This document shows positions 49,722 to 58,051 of a stretch of DNA of 64,000 nucleotides, one piece after another. The stretch is from Nonomuraea rhodomycinica (GTDB lineage: Bacteria; Actinomycetota; Actinomycetes; Streptosporangiales; Streptosporangiaceae). Under the pieces are notes generated by a model. The model was not told the origin of the DNA. It saw only the letters and a program-made list of their open reading frames with translations, and made no database searches. The translations under genes were made by a program, and so were the position numbers. The stretch is taken from contig NZ_JABWGO010000009.1 of the NCBI RefSeq assembly GCF_013363995.1, forward strand, positions 62,001 to 126,000, given 5' to 3'. How positions within the stretch are numbered: the stretch's first letter is position 1; every line of letters begins with the position of its first letter.

Positions 49722-50240
49722 TCACACCTCGGCCAGCCACCGTGCGATCACGATGACGTCGCCCTCGGTGAGGCCGCGGCAAGGGTCGACGCGGTACGCC
49801 AGGGCCCGCCCCCGGTGGTGCGCCGCCACCCATGCGCGGTCGGCGTCAGTGATCTCGTCGTCGACCCAGACGAACGGCCGCCCGGCCGCCCAGCCGACCA
49901 GGCCGCGGGTCTTCCAGTGCAGCGGCCCCTCGTCGTCCGGGGCGTCCGGCCAGTCCACCACCGGCAATTCGGGCAGGCCGAGCAGCGGGCTGATGACGTC
50001 GTTCGCCTCGGCCATCCATGTCGTCGCCCACACCAGGTCGCACGGCAGCGCAGCGAGCCGCGGCCCGTGCCGGGGGTCGATGCGGGAGAGGAGGGGGTGG
50101 GAGCCCGGGGGCGGCGGTGGCGCGGGCGGGCGGGCCGGCGCTCCGCCGGGCGGCGTCCCGAACGGGATGAGCGTTCCGTCCACGTCGAGGAACAGCAGCG
50201 GACGAGCCGCCCGACCGGCCGGGGAATCGGTCGATGACAA
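49722..50240 (-). CDS. HAD-like hydrolase-domain protein
   Basis: About 172 residues. The HAD motif I is clear near the start, PLLFLDVDGTLIPFG (nucleophile Asp and Asp+2), a Pro-rich insertion follows, then WATTWMAEANDVISPLLGLPELP and the motif IV-like FVWVDDEITDADR. This is the small single-domain HAD group annotated in actinobacteria as uncharacterised HAD proteins. TTG at 50240 is taken as start because AAGGA is upstream (spacing long) and the sequence beyond turns AT-rich; a longer frame to 50381 is less credible. Substrate unknown. Confidence 0.75.
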   Translation of the reverse strand: MSSTDSPAGRAARPLLFLDVDGTLIPFGTPPGGAPARPPAPPPPPGSHPLLSRIDPRHGPRLAALPCDLVWATTWMAEANDVISPLLGLPELPVVDWPDAPDDEGPLHWKTRGLVGWAAGRPFVWVDDEITDADRAWVAAHHRGRALAYRVDPCRGLTEGDVIVIARWLAEV

Positions 50241-50485
50241 AAGCCGGAAATTTTCCTTCAGAAATGATTGATGAAAAGAACTTTCGGAGATACCTTCACG
50301 ATCAACCCGTCGTTCCCCCCAGGCGGTGAGATGTCGAGACGTTCCCTGACAGCGGCCCTCCCTTCCCGTCGAGTCCATCATCAGATCATCATGGCCGTCG
50401 ACGCGTACCTGTCGCCAGAGGGCTCATCGGCATCGAGGAACTGGGCGCCGTATCCCCCCATACGCACCTGTTCAGAGAGGCGAAC

Positions 50486-51394
50486 ATGCCCGCACCCAGC
50501 AGGCTGACCTGGCCGAAATCCCTCACCTTAACGATCCCCGCTCTCCTGGTGACCCTCGCGGCGGCGGTGCTCGCCCTGCCCGCTCCCGCGTCCGCGCACG
50601 CCTCCGGCGTCCTCGCCGTGACCCACAAGAGCCCGTTCAACTGCGGAAAGACCTTCTACGCCAACAACTGGACGGGTGGTCACAACCCGGAGGGCTCCAT
50701 CGACTGGCAGGACTACGGAGGCGACGACGTCAACGGCGAGACCGTGCGCGCCACCGCCGCCGGCACCGCCTACTTCTACGACGCGGGCAGCACCAGCTAC
50801 GGCAAGTGGGTGGAGGTCCGCCACAGCGACGGCACCAGGACCCGCTACGCCCACCTGGCCAGCATGGTGAAGGCGGCCGGCAGCAGCCTGTCCGTCAGCC
50901 AGGGCACCGCGATCGGGACCGTCGGCTCGACGGGCAACTCCAGCGCGCCGCACCTGCACTACGAGCAGCGGTACTCCGACGGAGGGATGGACACCAGCCC
51001 GACCGTGGAGGGCGTGACCGTCTCCCTGGGCCAGAAGAAGGCCATCTCCAGCAGCAACGCCTGCGGCGGCAGCAACCCGTACACCCCCGAGGGCGTCTGC
51101 GGCAGCGGGTACTCCGTCATCGACTCGGCCGGCCTGACCGGCGGTCGCACCTACCTGCTCTACAACTCCGGCAACGGCTACAACTGCGTCGTCACGCTGA
51201 AGACGTCGAACCTCGGCTCGCCGTCGGCGGTGTCGGCCTTCCTGGAGCCGCAGGGCGAGACCAGGACGACCGACTCCGGCAGCTTCGACTACTACGCGGG
51301 ACCGGTCAGGCGTGACGCGGCCGGGCAGTGCGTCCGGTGGGGCGGCTCGGTCGGCAGCAGCTCGTACACCAGCGGCTTCGAACACTGCGGCTGA
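50486..51394 (+). CDS. Secreted M23-family metallopeptidase
   Basis: A 302-residue exported protein: signal peptide (about 1-38, ending in ASA), LytM/M23 domain (about 45-185) with zinc ligands in TGGHNPEGSIDW (His, Asp) and HLHYE (HxH), plus AHLASM; then a Cys-containing C-terminal domain (about 190-302; CGGSNPYTPEGVCGSGY, YNCVVTLK, GQCVRW, EHCG) probably for wall binding. It cleaves peptidoglycan cross-bridges or peptides. GAGAGG before ATG 50486. Checked upstream for a c-di-AMP riboswitch, a usual partner of M23 genes; none fits. Confidence 0.93.
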   Translation: MPAPSRLTWPKSLTLTIPALLVTLAAAVLALPAPASAHASGVLAVTHKSPFNCGKTFYANNWTGGHNPEGSIDWQDYGGDDVNGETVRATAAGTAYFYDAGSTSYGKWVEVRHSDGTRTRYAHLASMVKAAGSSLSVSQGTAIGTVGSTGNSSAPHLHYEQRYSDGGMDTSPTVEGVTVSLGQKKAISSSNACGGSNPYTPEGVCGSGYSVIDSAGLTGGRTYLLYNSGNGYNCVVTLKTSNLGSPSAVSAFLEPQGETRTTDSGSFDYYAGPVRRDAAGQCVRWGGSVGSSSYTSGFEHCG

Positions 51395-51427
51395 TGTGGC
51401 GCCCGGCTGATGTGACGCCCGGCTGAT
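51389..51427 (+). repeat. 16-bp direct repeat spanning the M23 stop codon
   Basis: GGCTGATGTGGCGCCC at 51389 is followed at once by GGCTGATGTGACGCCC (51405) and a partial third GGCTGAT (51421). The first copy contains the stop codon TGA at 51392-51394. Probably slippage duplication. Confidence 0.8.
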
Positions 51428-51444
51428 CCCCCGCCTCGACCGCG

Positions 51445-51477
51445 AAGGCCACCACCCGGCTCCCGGGTGGTGGCCTT
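51445..51477 (+). terminator. 15-bp hairpin after the M23 peptidase gene
   Basis: AAGGCCACCACCCGG and CCGGGTGGTGGCCTT pair perfectly with loop CTC, 51 bases after the stop. Followed by CTGCCG rather than Ts. Strong terminator candidate. Confidence 0.8.
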
Positions 51478-51543
51478 CTGCCGTACCGGCACGCATCGCC
51501 CCGGCCGCGTGAAAGCATTTCCGCCCAGCGGGAAAGAACGGGC

Positions 51544-52092
51544 GTGATAGGCCACAACACGCGCCACAGAGCCGGTCTGGGGATGCCCCCTGACCTCTTC
51601 GACGCGCATTTCGCCGAGATCCACCGCTACATCGCGCGGCGGCTGTCCGAGGACGTGGCCGACGACCTGGCCGCCGAGGTCTTCGTGGCGGCCCTGCAGA
51701 GCGCCTACGACCCGGCGGTCGGCGCGGTCCGGCCCTGGCTGTACGGCATCGCCACCCACCTCGTCGCACGGCACCGGCGCGCCGAGACCAGGCGCTGGAA
51801 GGCGATCAGCCGGGCGGCCGAGCGCGACAGCGGCGGCCACGAGGACGAGGTGCTCGACCGGGTGACGGCGGCCCGCTTCACCGGCCCGCTCGCGGGGGCG
51901 CTGGCCGGGCTGAAGCGGCGCGACCGGGACGTGGTGCTGCTGGTCGCGCTGGGCGGGCTGAGCCACGCCGAGGTGGGCCAGGCTCTCGGCATCCCCGCCG
52001 GCACCGTCGGGTCCCGGCTGAACCGGGCACGCAAGCAGCTTCGCCGGGCGCTCGGCGACGTCAACCCGCTGAAGGAGGACTCCGATGGATGA
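51544..52092 (+). CDS. ECF-family RNA polymerase sigma factor
   Basis: A 182-residue ECF sigma factor. Region 2 (about 15-80): FDAHFAEIHRYIARRLSEDVADDLAAEVFVAAL and PWLYGIATHLVARHRR. Region 4 (about 118-172): GLKRRDRDVVLLVALGGLSHAEVGQALGIPAGTVGSRLNRARKQLRRAL. The start GTG at 51544 has no clear ribosome site; an in-frame ATG at 51583 is possible. The next gene, a membrane protein of the CU044_5270 family, overlaps by 8 bases and is the likely anti-sigma or partner. A second such pair lies at 63.3 kb. Confidence 0.93.
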   Translation: MIGHNTRHRAGLGMPPDLFDAHFAEIHRYIARRLSEDVADDLAAEVFVAALQSAYDPAVGAVRPWLYGIATHLVARHRRAETRRWKAISRAAERDSGGHEDEVLDRVTAARFTGPLAGALAGLKRRDRDVVLLVALGGLSHAEVGQALGIPAGTVGSRLNRARKQLRRALGDVNPLKEDSDG

Positions 52093-53197
52093 GCTGGACC
52101 TGCTCGACCGTGCCCTGCCCGACGCCCGGCCGCCGTCGGCCGAGGTCGTCGCCCGCGCCCGGGCCCGCCTGACCGGTCCGCCGCGCCTCCCGGCGAGGCG
52201 CCGTACCTGGATGTGGATGGTGACGGCCGCCGCGGCCACGGCGGCGATCGTCACGCTGGTCTTCTCCCTGGTCGCGCACCTGACCACGGCCCCTCCGGCG
52301 GCGGTCGCGCCGAAGCCCGACCAGGCGCTGTACGACCTGGCCGACCGGATCGAGAGGCTGCCCGCCCCGAGCGGCCTCTACTGGCGGCACGTGTCGATCT
52401 ACGGCACCTACGGGAGGGCCGGCGGCTTCACCTACCGGACGACCAGCCGCCTGGAGATCTGGCAGTCGCGCGATCCCGTCGATCCGATGCTCGTGACGAC
52501 ACGGGCGGAGCCCGCCCGTCCGGCGACGCCGGCGGACGAGCGCGCCTGGCGGGCCGCCGGGAGCCCGATCCGGGTCAAGCCGTGCGGGAAGGGCGAGCGG
52601 TGCGCGGACGTGACGTTCACCGACCAGCCGAAGCAGTGCCTCTACAGGTGGGACCCCGGCGCGGGAGGCGCCCTGGCCAATCGCTCGGTCGGCACCATCA
52701 CCATGGCCGAGCTGGCGGCGTTCCCCACCGACCAGAACGCCTTGAGGGAGAAGCTCCGCACATACCACCAGATCTGGCACAGGAACGGCTTCACGCAGTC
52801 CTTCGAGGAGTTCCTGCCCACGGCCGCGAACCTCCTCGGCGAGCCGCTCCGCCCGGATCAGCGCGCCGCGCTGATCCGCCTCCTGGCCGCACTGCCGAGC
52901 ACCAAGGTCGTGGGCACCGTGACGGATCCCTTGGGCCGCCCGGCCCTGTCCGTCGACTTCGGCACCAGGGGGCCCAACGTCCGCTACGTCGGCGAGCGGA
53001 CCGGCGATCTGTGGATGGAGCAGAGGACACTCCTCGATCCCGGTACGGGCGCGACGCTCGCCACGGTCGACTACGCGGCCAGCACGGTCTCCTGGGTCGC
53101 CAAGGGCGACGCGATGAGCTACCACGCCACCGCTCCGGAAACCGGCTGGACCACGCAGCGCCCCGCCCCGCCGGAGGGCTGTGCGAAGAGGAAATGA
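52085..53197 (+). CDS. CU044_5270-family protein, probable membrane partner of the ECF sigma factor
   Basis: A 370-residue protein: short cytoplasmic N-terminus with MDELDLLDRALPDARPPSAEVVARARARL, one transmembrane helix (about 43-66), and an extracellular domain of about 300 residues with two cysteine pairs (KPCGKGERCADV, KQCLYRW). The family is defined by its genetic link to ECF sigma genes in Streptosporangiaceae-type genomes. It could hold the sigma factor at the membrane like an anti-sigma factor, though no zinc-binding anti-sigma motif is visible. It overlaps the sigma gene by 8 bases. Confidence 0.88.
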   Translation: MDELDLLDRALPDARPPSAEVVARARARLTGPPRLPARRRTWMWMVTAAAATAAIVTLVFSLVAHLTTAPPAAVAPKPDQALYDLADRIERLPAPSGLYWRHVSIYGTYGRAGGFTYRTTSRLEIWQSRDPVDPMLVTTRAEPARPATPADERAWRAAGSPIRVKPCGKGERCADVTFTDQPKQCLYRWDPGAGGALANRSVGTITMAELAAFPTDQNALREKLRTYHQIWHRNGFTQSFEEFLPTAANLLGEPLRPDQRAALIRLLAALPSTKVVGTVTDPLGRPALSVDFGTRGPNVRYVGERTGDLWMEQRTLLDPGTGATLATVDYAASTVSWVAKGDAMSYHATAPETGWTTQRPAPPEGCAKRK

Positions 53198-53248
53198 GGT
53201 GGTTGAGCCTGGAGTGATCCCCGATGATGCCGAATGAGACGGTTCGGC

Positions 53249-53277
53249 TTGACTAGCGATCTTAGATGCACAAGATT
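53249..53277 (+). promoter_or_regulatory. Possible sigma-70-type promoter
   Basis: TTGACT at 53249-53254 and AAGATT at 53272-53277 with exactly 17 bases between, about 36 bases before the next start codon. The -10 match is weak (3 of 6). Confidence 0.3.
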
Positions 53278-53312
53278 GATCGCGTCTTTCCGACCGTTCC
53301 CAGGGAAACCCC

Positions 53313-54161
53313 ATGAATCGAGCCATCCTCGGCGCCGTCGCGATCGTAGGCGCGGTGCAGCTCACCGCCATGCCCGCGCAGGCCGAATCCAAGATCGACG
53401 CAGTCAAGGCGCTCAAGGCCGAACTGGCCCGCGGCAGGGCCGTCAACGTCCAGGCCACGGCGAAGATGACCTTCACGCCCACCCTGGTCACCACCTCCAG
53501 CCTGGAGGGCACCATCGGGTTCGACCAGCGCGGCGCGGCCGCGTCGGACGTGGCGCAGACCGTGCGCTACAGCAAGGACCTGCTGCGCAGCATGACGAGG
53601 CTGGACCGCGAGGAGACCGAGGCCCTGCAGCAGGGGCCGGTCCAGCTGATCTCGTCGCGGACCGCGAGCTACGTCGCCGGCCCGGTGGTCGACCAGACGT
53701 TGCAGCGCCAGGGGGCGAGCTGGGTGCGCTACCGGAACACGGAGCTGCCGCCGAGCAACCTGATCGTCGAGGTCCTGGAGCCGGACACGCTCAAGACGCT
53801 CCTGGCCAAGCCCGCGTCGGTGCGGGACGGCGTGGTCAAGGGGTCCATCAGGACGAGCAAGCTGGCGGCGGTGTCCCCCGCCTTCGCCTCGCGCTTCGGC
53901 TCGCACTCCAAGAAGGGCAAGAAGGGCCGCGACGGCAAGGTCGCCTACACCCTCTGGCTCGGCCCGACCGGCCTGGTGGAAAGGGTGGCGGCCAAGGCCG
54001 TCATCCCGTTCTACGACGGCTCCGTCCAGGTCGAGTCGAGCACCCGCTTCTCCGACTGGGGGCGCCAGGCCACCGTCCTGCTGCCCCTGGAGGGCGACGT
54101 GATCGACCAGGGACAGGTCAAGGACTCCGTGCCGGAGGACGTCCCGGGGATCTGGAACTAG
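53313..54161 (+). CDS. Secreted protein of unknown function, LppX/LprG-like
   Basis: A 282-residue exported protein. Signal peptide MNRAILGAVAIVGAVQLTAMPAQA (no lipobox Cys), then a beta-rich body: VNVQATAKMTFTPTLVTTSSLEGTIGFDQR, DLLRSMTRLDREETEALQQGPVQLISSRTASYVAGPVVDQTL and WLGPTGLVERVAAKAVIPFYDGSVQVESSTRFSDWG. The repeated long strands and the threading of a test-for-mobile-ligand pattern are like the LppX/LprG (LolA-like) fold, which carries lipids across the envelope. This call is a structural impression only. It converges with a lipoprotein gene, 7 bases apart. Confidence 0.7.
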   Translation: MNRAILGAVAIVGAVQLTAMPAQAESKIDAVKALKAELARGRAVNVQATAKMTFTPTLVTTSSLEGTIGFDQRGAAASDVAQTVRYSKDLLRSMTRLDREETEALQQGPVQLISSRTASYVAGPVVDQTLQRQGASWVRYRNTELPPSNLIVEVLEPDTLKTLLAKPASVRDGVVKGSIRTSKLAAVSPAFASRFGSHSKKGKKGRDGKVAYTLWLGPTGLVERVAAKAVIPFYDGSVQVESSTRFSDWGRQATVLLPLEGDVIDQGQVKDSVPEDVPGIWN

Positions 54162-54168
54162 CCCCGTC

Positions 54169-55212
54169 TCATCTGCCGTCGCCCGCGACCAGGCCGGAGT
54201 AGGACGCGATCACCTTGACCTGGTCCGGGCCGGCCTTCTTCGGAGGGATGCGGGCCACCACCTGGAACAGGTCGGTGACGGTCATGTACGTGTAGTACTT
54301 GCCGCGCAGGATGCCGCTGTCCTTCTGGAAGACGTAGTTGCGCTCCGGCCCCGGCCGCACGTCGTAGCGGAGGGTGCGCTCGATCGTGGTGAAGGTCAGC
54401 GCCCCGCCGTCGGCGGTGCGCAGCGTGTACGACGGGTAGCGGCCGGCCGGGCGGGCGGTCGCCGTGCTGTGGGCGTACTGGTTCATCCTGATGCGGGTGG
54501 ACGCGGCCTGCGTGGTGATCCGGTCGGCGGCGAACAGGCTCTTGTCGGCGGCGCCGCCCTTGCCGGCCAGGTGCGCGGCGTACTTCTCGGCGAAGTCGGC
54601 CGGCGACATCAGCAGCCCGGTCGAGTCCGTGGGAGCGACCTCGGTGGCCAGCCCCGAGGCGCCCACGGCGATCTCGGGCAGGTCGTCGGCGGTGGTGCCG
54701 TCGAAGGCGTCCGGCGAGTACATCTGCCGCCAGCCGTCGCCCTGACGGGCGAAGAGCAGGTACGTCGGCTCCTTCGCGGTGGTCGTCCCGCGCCGCCAGT
54801 GCGCCGTGGCCAGGAACCAGGGCTGCCGGCCGGCGGCCGGCACGTGGAAGGCGGGCCTGGTGTAGCCGAACGGCTGGTACGTGACGGTCTTGCCCAGGCG
54901 GCGGCTCGACGTGTAGGCGGCCTTGTCGATCGTGAAGCTGGAGCCGCCCTCGTAGCCGGCCAGGAGCTCGGCGCTGCGGGCCTTGTTGGCGGCGTTGTTG
55001 CGCTTGACGTAGTCCGCGAGGATCGCGGCGGCCTCCTGGTCGGTGACGGCGCGGGCGGCCACCGGCGCGTCGCTCGCGGCGGGCGTGGCCGTCGTGCTCG
55101 CCCGAGGGCTCGCCGGAGGGCTCGCCTTCCCGGCCAGGCCTGGCAGGGCCGAGCACCCCGCGAGCAGGCATCCCGCCATCACGCCGCCGATCGTCCAGCC
55201 GTACCTTCGCAC
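54169..55212 (-). CDS. Lipoprotein of unknown function (DUF8094-like)
   Basis: A 347-residue lipoprotein: signal peptide with lipobox CLLAGC (acylated Cys about 20), an Ala/Ser/Thr/Pro spacer, then a folded domain from about 55 (VTDQEAAAILADYVKRNNAANKARSAELLAGYEGGSSFTIDKAAYTS). The N-terminal helix and the WFLATAHWRRG and YLLFARQGDGWRQMYSP strands resemble the actinobacterial DUF8094 group; tentative. The C-terminus reads PDQVKVIASYSGLVAGDGR. Surface-anchored; function unknown. Convergent with the preceding secreted protein. Confidence 0.75.
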   Translation of the reverse strand: MRRYGWTIGGVMAGCLLAGCSALPGLAGKASPPASPRASTTATPAASDAPVAARAVTDQEAAAILADYVKRNNAANKARSAELLAGYEGGSSFTIDKAAYTSSRRLGKTVTYQPFGYTRPAFHVPAAGRQPWFLATAHWRRGTTTAKEPTYLLFARQGDGWRQMYSPDAFDGTTADDLPEIAVGASGLATEVAPTDSTGLLMSPADFAEKYAAHLAGKGGAADKSLFAADRITTQAASTRIRMNQYAHSTATARPAGRYPSYTLRTADGGALTFTTIERTLRYDVRPGPERNYVFQKDSGILRGKYYTYMTVTDLFQVVARIPPKKAGPDQVKVIASYSGLVAGDGR

Positions 55213-55288
55213 TTCCGTACCTCTGATTACTCAGGGACTAAAGTGCCTAAACGTAGCAGCAGTGACGATGTCGGGCGCCAGGAGCGTC

Positions 55289-55936
55289 TCACCCGCCCTT
55301 GACCGGGAGCCGGAGCGGGCGGTGGATCAGCCCGTCGCTTGAGGGGTTGGGCAGCATTGCTCGGGGTGGCACAGCGGTCGCCCTCGTCGCGCGCCTCGAT
55401 GAGCAGGTCGATGAGGTCGCCGCCGCGCCTGTCCCGGTGCTCCGCGATCAGCTCGCCCGCGTACGCCATGAACGCGGCGAACCCCTCCCCCCCTGGCCTC
55501 GGCACTGGCCTCGGAGGTGGACAGGAACATCTCGGTCCAGCCGCGGAACTGCTCGAACCGGTCCATCGGGACGCCCGGCATCTCGCAGATCACCCGCGCG
55601 GGCAGCCGCAGGGCGAACTCGGCGACCAGGTCGAACTCGTGACCGGCCGTCTCGATCAGCTCGGCGACGATGGCCGCGGCGCGCGGCCGCCAGCGCTCGA
55701 TGTGCCGGGGGTGAAGGTGCCCTGCATGATGCGGCGGTAGCGGGTGTGCTCGGGCGGGTCCTGGTTGATCAGCGCCGAGGGGTCGTCCTCCAGCGAGGTG
55801 CCGCTGACCATCCGGGAAGGCCGGGCGCGCGCAGGTTGCGGCTGCCGGCCGGCGAGGCCAGGTCGGGAGAGGGGGTTCCGAGCGGACCGGGCGGCAGGTC
55901 CGGCCAGGGTGATGGGGTGCTCGACCGTGCTGTCAT
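55289..55936 (-). pseudogene. Decayed cytochrome P450
   Basis: Minus-strand frames spell pieces of one P450 in order: LPPGPLGTPSPDLAS (N-terminus, with AGGAGG and ATG at 55936), DDPSALINQDPPEHTRYRRIMQGTFTP, then after a shift HIERWRPRAAAIVAELIETAGHEFDLVAEFALRLPARVICEMPGVP, and after another shift GGEGFAAFMAYAGELIAEHRDRRGGDLIDLLIEARDEGDR, ending with LIHRPLRLPVKGG and a stop. The shifts are a C-run and a G7 run. The I helix, ExxR and heme cysteine are absent, as is part of the N-terminal third, so it cannot be functional. Confidence 0.8.
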
Positions 55937-56164
55937 GATGCCTCCTGGCGACGCCGGCCAAAGAGTCCCCTGGACCGTACGGAGCGGTCCGTATCCGGTC
56001 GATGACTGACGAGCCACATCAGCGGGCCTCGGGGAGACGGAGCGCGAGGATGGGGCTGGACGTCCGGATCGGTGGGGCTGGACCCACTCCGGGGCCGATC
56101 CGGCGGGAGCCGGGCTCCGGAGGCCGCACAGTGGAGAGGCCGAGCCGTACCGGGAGAAGGGACG

Positions 56165-57406
56165 ATGATGCGACAGTGGGGGGCGAGCGCCTGCGTGGGG
56201 TTCGTGCGCGCGTGCGTCGTGGTGGGCCTCTCCATGCTGGTGCCGGCGGTGTGGGCCCTCGCCGTGGCGCTGTGGATGTGGTGGGGCGGCGGCGCGTGGA
56301 CGTGGATCGCGCCGTTCCTGTGGGCGGGCATCGGCACGTTCGCGCTGTCACGCCCGGTGTGCCGGACGACCCGCTCGCTCGTCGCCACGTGGACGGGCGT
56401 CGTCATCCCCGCCGGGTACCTCCGGGCCGCTCCGGTGACGCGGATGTCCACCGGCTACTGGTGGAACGGCTTCAGCTACGAACGCACCCGGCATGACGCC
56501 CTCATGGACCAGCGGATGCGGATCTGGTGGCGGGATCCCGCCGTCTGGCGCGACCTGCGGTTCACGGCGATCGCGCCGCTCACCGCCGGCGTGGTCGCCG
56601 CCGTCCCGCCGGCCGGGCTCGTGGCGGCGGTCCTCGGGTTCGGCACCTCATGGCCCCTCGCCGGGGTGCTCGGCCTGGTCGTGGCCGTCGCCGCCGCCCC
56701 GTACGCCTGGCGGCCCGCCGTACCGCTGGCCGTCCGCCTCCTGCGCCCGCCGCCCGCGGCGGCCCTGGCGGAGCGGGTGGCCGAGCTGACGAGCCAGCGC
56801 GCGGACACGACCCTCGCGCAGGCCGCCGAGATCCGCCGTATCGAGCGGGACCTGCACGACGGGGCGCAGGCGCGCCTGGTCGCGCTCGGGCTCTCCCTGG
56901 CGACCGCGGAGAAGCTGATGCGGAGCGACCCCGACCGGGCCGTGGCGCTGCTACGGGAGGCGCGGGCCGGCGCCGCCACGTCGCTGAACGAGCTGCGCGA
57001 GCTGGTCAGGGGCATCACCCCGCCGGTGCTGAACGAGCGGGGCCTCGTCGACGCCGTCCGCGCCTTAGCCCTGGACAGCCCGCTCGAGGCGACCGTCGAC
57101 GCCGACGTCCGGCTGCGCCTGGACCCGCCGATCGAGTCCGCCGTGTACTTCGGCGTGGCCGAGCTGATGACCAACGCGGTCAAGCACGCCCACGCGACCC
57201 GGGCGCGGATCTCCATCGCCGAGGACGGGACCGGCATCGTCGTCGACGTCGAGGACGACGGCAGGGGCGGGGCCGGCGTGCGGCCCGGCGGCGGACTCGA
57301 CGGGCTGCGACGCCGTCTCGCGGTGTTCGACGGCACTCTGGAGGTCACCAGTCCGGCGGGCGGTCCGACCCGAGTGAGGATGGCAGTGCCATGCGCATCG
57401 TTGTAG
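56165..57406 (+). CDS. NarL-type sensor histidine kinase
   Basis: A 413-residue HisKA_3-class kinase. N-terminal membrane part with about four helices (VGFVRACVVVGLSMLVPAVWALAVALWMW; TAGVVAAVPPAGLVAAVLGFGT), then EIRRIERDLHDGAQARLVALGLSLATAEK (phospho-His in RDLHDGAQ) and HATPase (GVAELMTNAVKHAHAT, DDGRGGAGV, GGGLDGLRRRLAVFDG). The extracellular loop between helices 2 and 3 has a Trp/Tyr-rich stretch (GYWWNGFSYERTRHD). AAGGGA precedes the tandem ATGs at 56165/56168. The regulator gene overlaps by 16 bases. Confidence 0.93.
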   Translation: MMRQWGASACVGFVRACVVVGLSMLVPAVWALAVALWMWWGGGAWTWIAPFLWAGIGTFALSRPVCRTTRSLVATWTGVVIPAGYLRAAPVTRMSTGYWWNGFSYERTRHDALMDQRMRIWWRDPAVWRDLRFTAIAPLTAGVVAAVPPAGLVAAVLGFGTSWPLAGVLGLVVAVAAAPYAWRPAVPLAVRLLRPPPAAALAERVAELTSQRADTTLAQAAEIRRIERDLHDGAQARLVALGLSLATAEKLMRSDPDRAVALLREARAGAATSLNELRELVRGITPPVLNERGLVDAVRALALDSPLEATVDADVRLRLDPPIESAVYFGVAELMTNAVKHAHATRARISIAEDGTGIVVDVEDDGRGGAGVRPGGGLDGLRRRLAVFDGTLEVTSPAGGPTRVRMAVPCASL

Positions 57407-58047
57407 CCGAAGACCTCTACCTCCTGCGCGACGGGCTGGTCCGTCTCGTGGAGGCGTACGGTCACGAGGTGGTGGCGACGGCGACCACCGGCCCGGAGAC
57501 GGTCGAGGCGCTGCTGAAGTGGCGGCCCGACGTCGCCGTCGTCGACGTCCGCATGCCGCCCGCCCAGTCCGACGAGGGCCTGCGCGCGGCCCTGGCCGCC
57601 CGCCGCGAGGTGCCCGGGCTGCCGGTCCTGATCCTCTCGCAGCACGTCGAGCAGCTCTACGCGCGCGAGCTCCTCGCCGACGGCGCGGGCGGCGTCGGCT
57701 ACCTCCTCAAGGAGAGCGTGTTCGACGCCGACCAGTTCATCGACGCCCTGGAGCGCGTCGCCGGCGGCGGGACCGCCATGGACCCGGCCGTCATCGCGAA
57801 GCTGCTGTCCAGCGGCTCCTCGACCCGGCGGCTCGGGCAGCTCACCGAACGCGAGCACTCGGTGCTCGGCCTCATGGCCGAGGGACTGTCCAACCAGGCC
57901 ATCGGCCGGCGGCTGTTCCTCAGCGAGAGCGCCATCAGCAAGTACACCACCTCGCTGTTCGGCAAGCTCGGCATCACCGACGACGACGACAGCAACCGGC
58001 GCGTGCTGGCCGTCCTGACCTACCTGAACGCGTCCTCCGGTCCCTAG
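57391..58047 (+). CDS. NarL/LuxR-family response regulator
   Basis: A 218-residue regulator. Receiver: IVVAEDLYLLRDGL, Asp in VVDVRMPPAQSDEGLRAAL (near 54), LSQHVEQLYARELL and VGYLLKESV. LuxR domain (about 150-210): LTEREHSVLGLMAEGLSNQAIGRRLFLSESAISKYTTSLFGKLGI. It starts inside the kinase 3' end (16-base overlap). The wording of the receiver is nearly that of the regulator at 38 kb, so the two systems are paralogous. It ends 4 bases from the convergent conservon GTPase. Confidence 0.94.
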   Translation: MRIVVAEDLYLLRDGLVRLVEAYGHEVVATATTGPETVEALLKWRPDVAVVDVRMPPAQSDEGLRAALAARREVPGLPVLILSQHVEQLYARELLADGAGGVGYLLKESVFDADQFIDALERVAGGGTAMDPAVIAKLLSSGSSTRRLGQLTEREHSVLGLMAEGLSNQAIGRRLFLSESAISKYTTSLFGKLGITDDDDSNRRVLAVLTYLNASSGP

Positions 58048-58051
58048 GTCT

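Noticed and set aside
50282..50485. Possible c-di-AMP (ydaO) riboswitch before the M23 peptidase gene
   Set aside because: M23 genes often have one, but the conserved aptamer blocks and their order are not there.
54169..55171. Alternative frame within the lipoprotein gene
   Set aside because: Antisense/frame-shadow with Arg-Gly-rich text; the lipobox frame is the real one.
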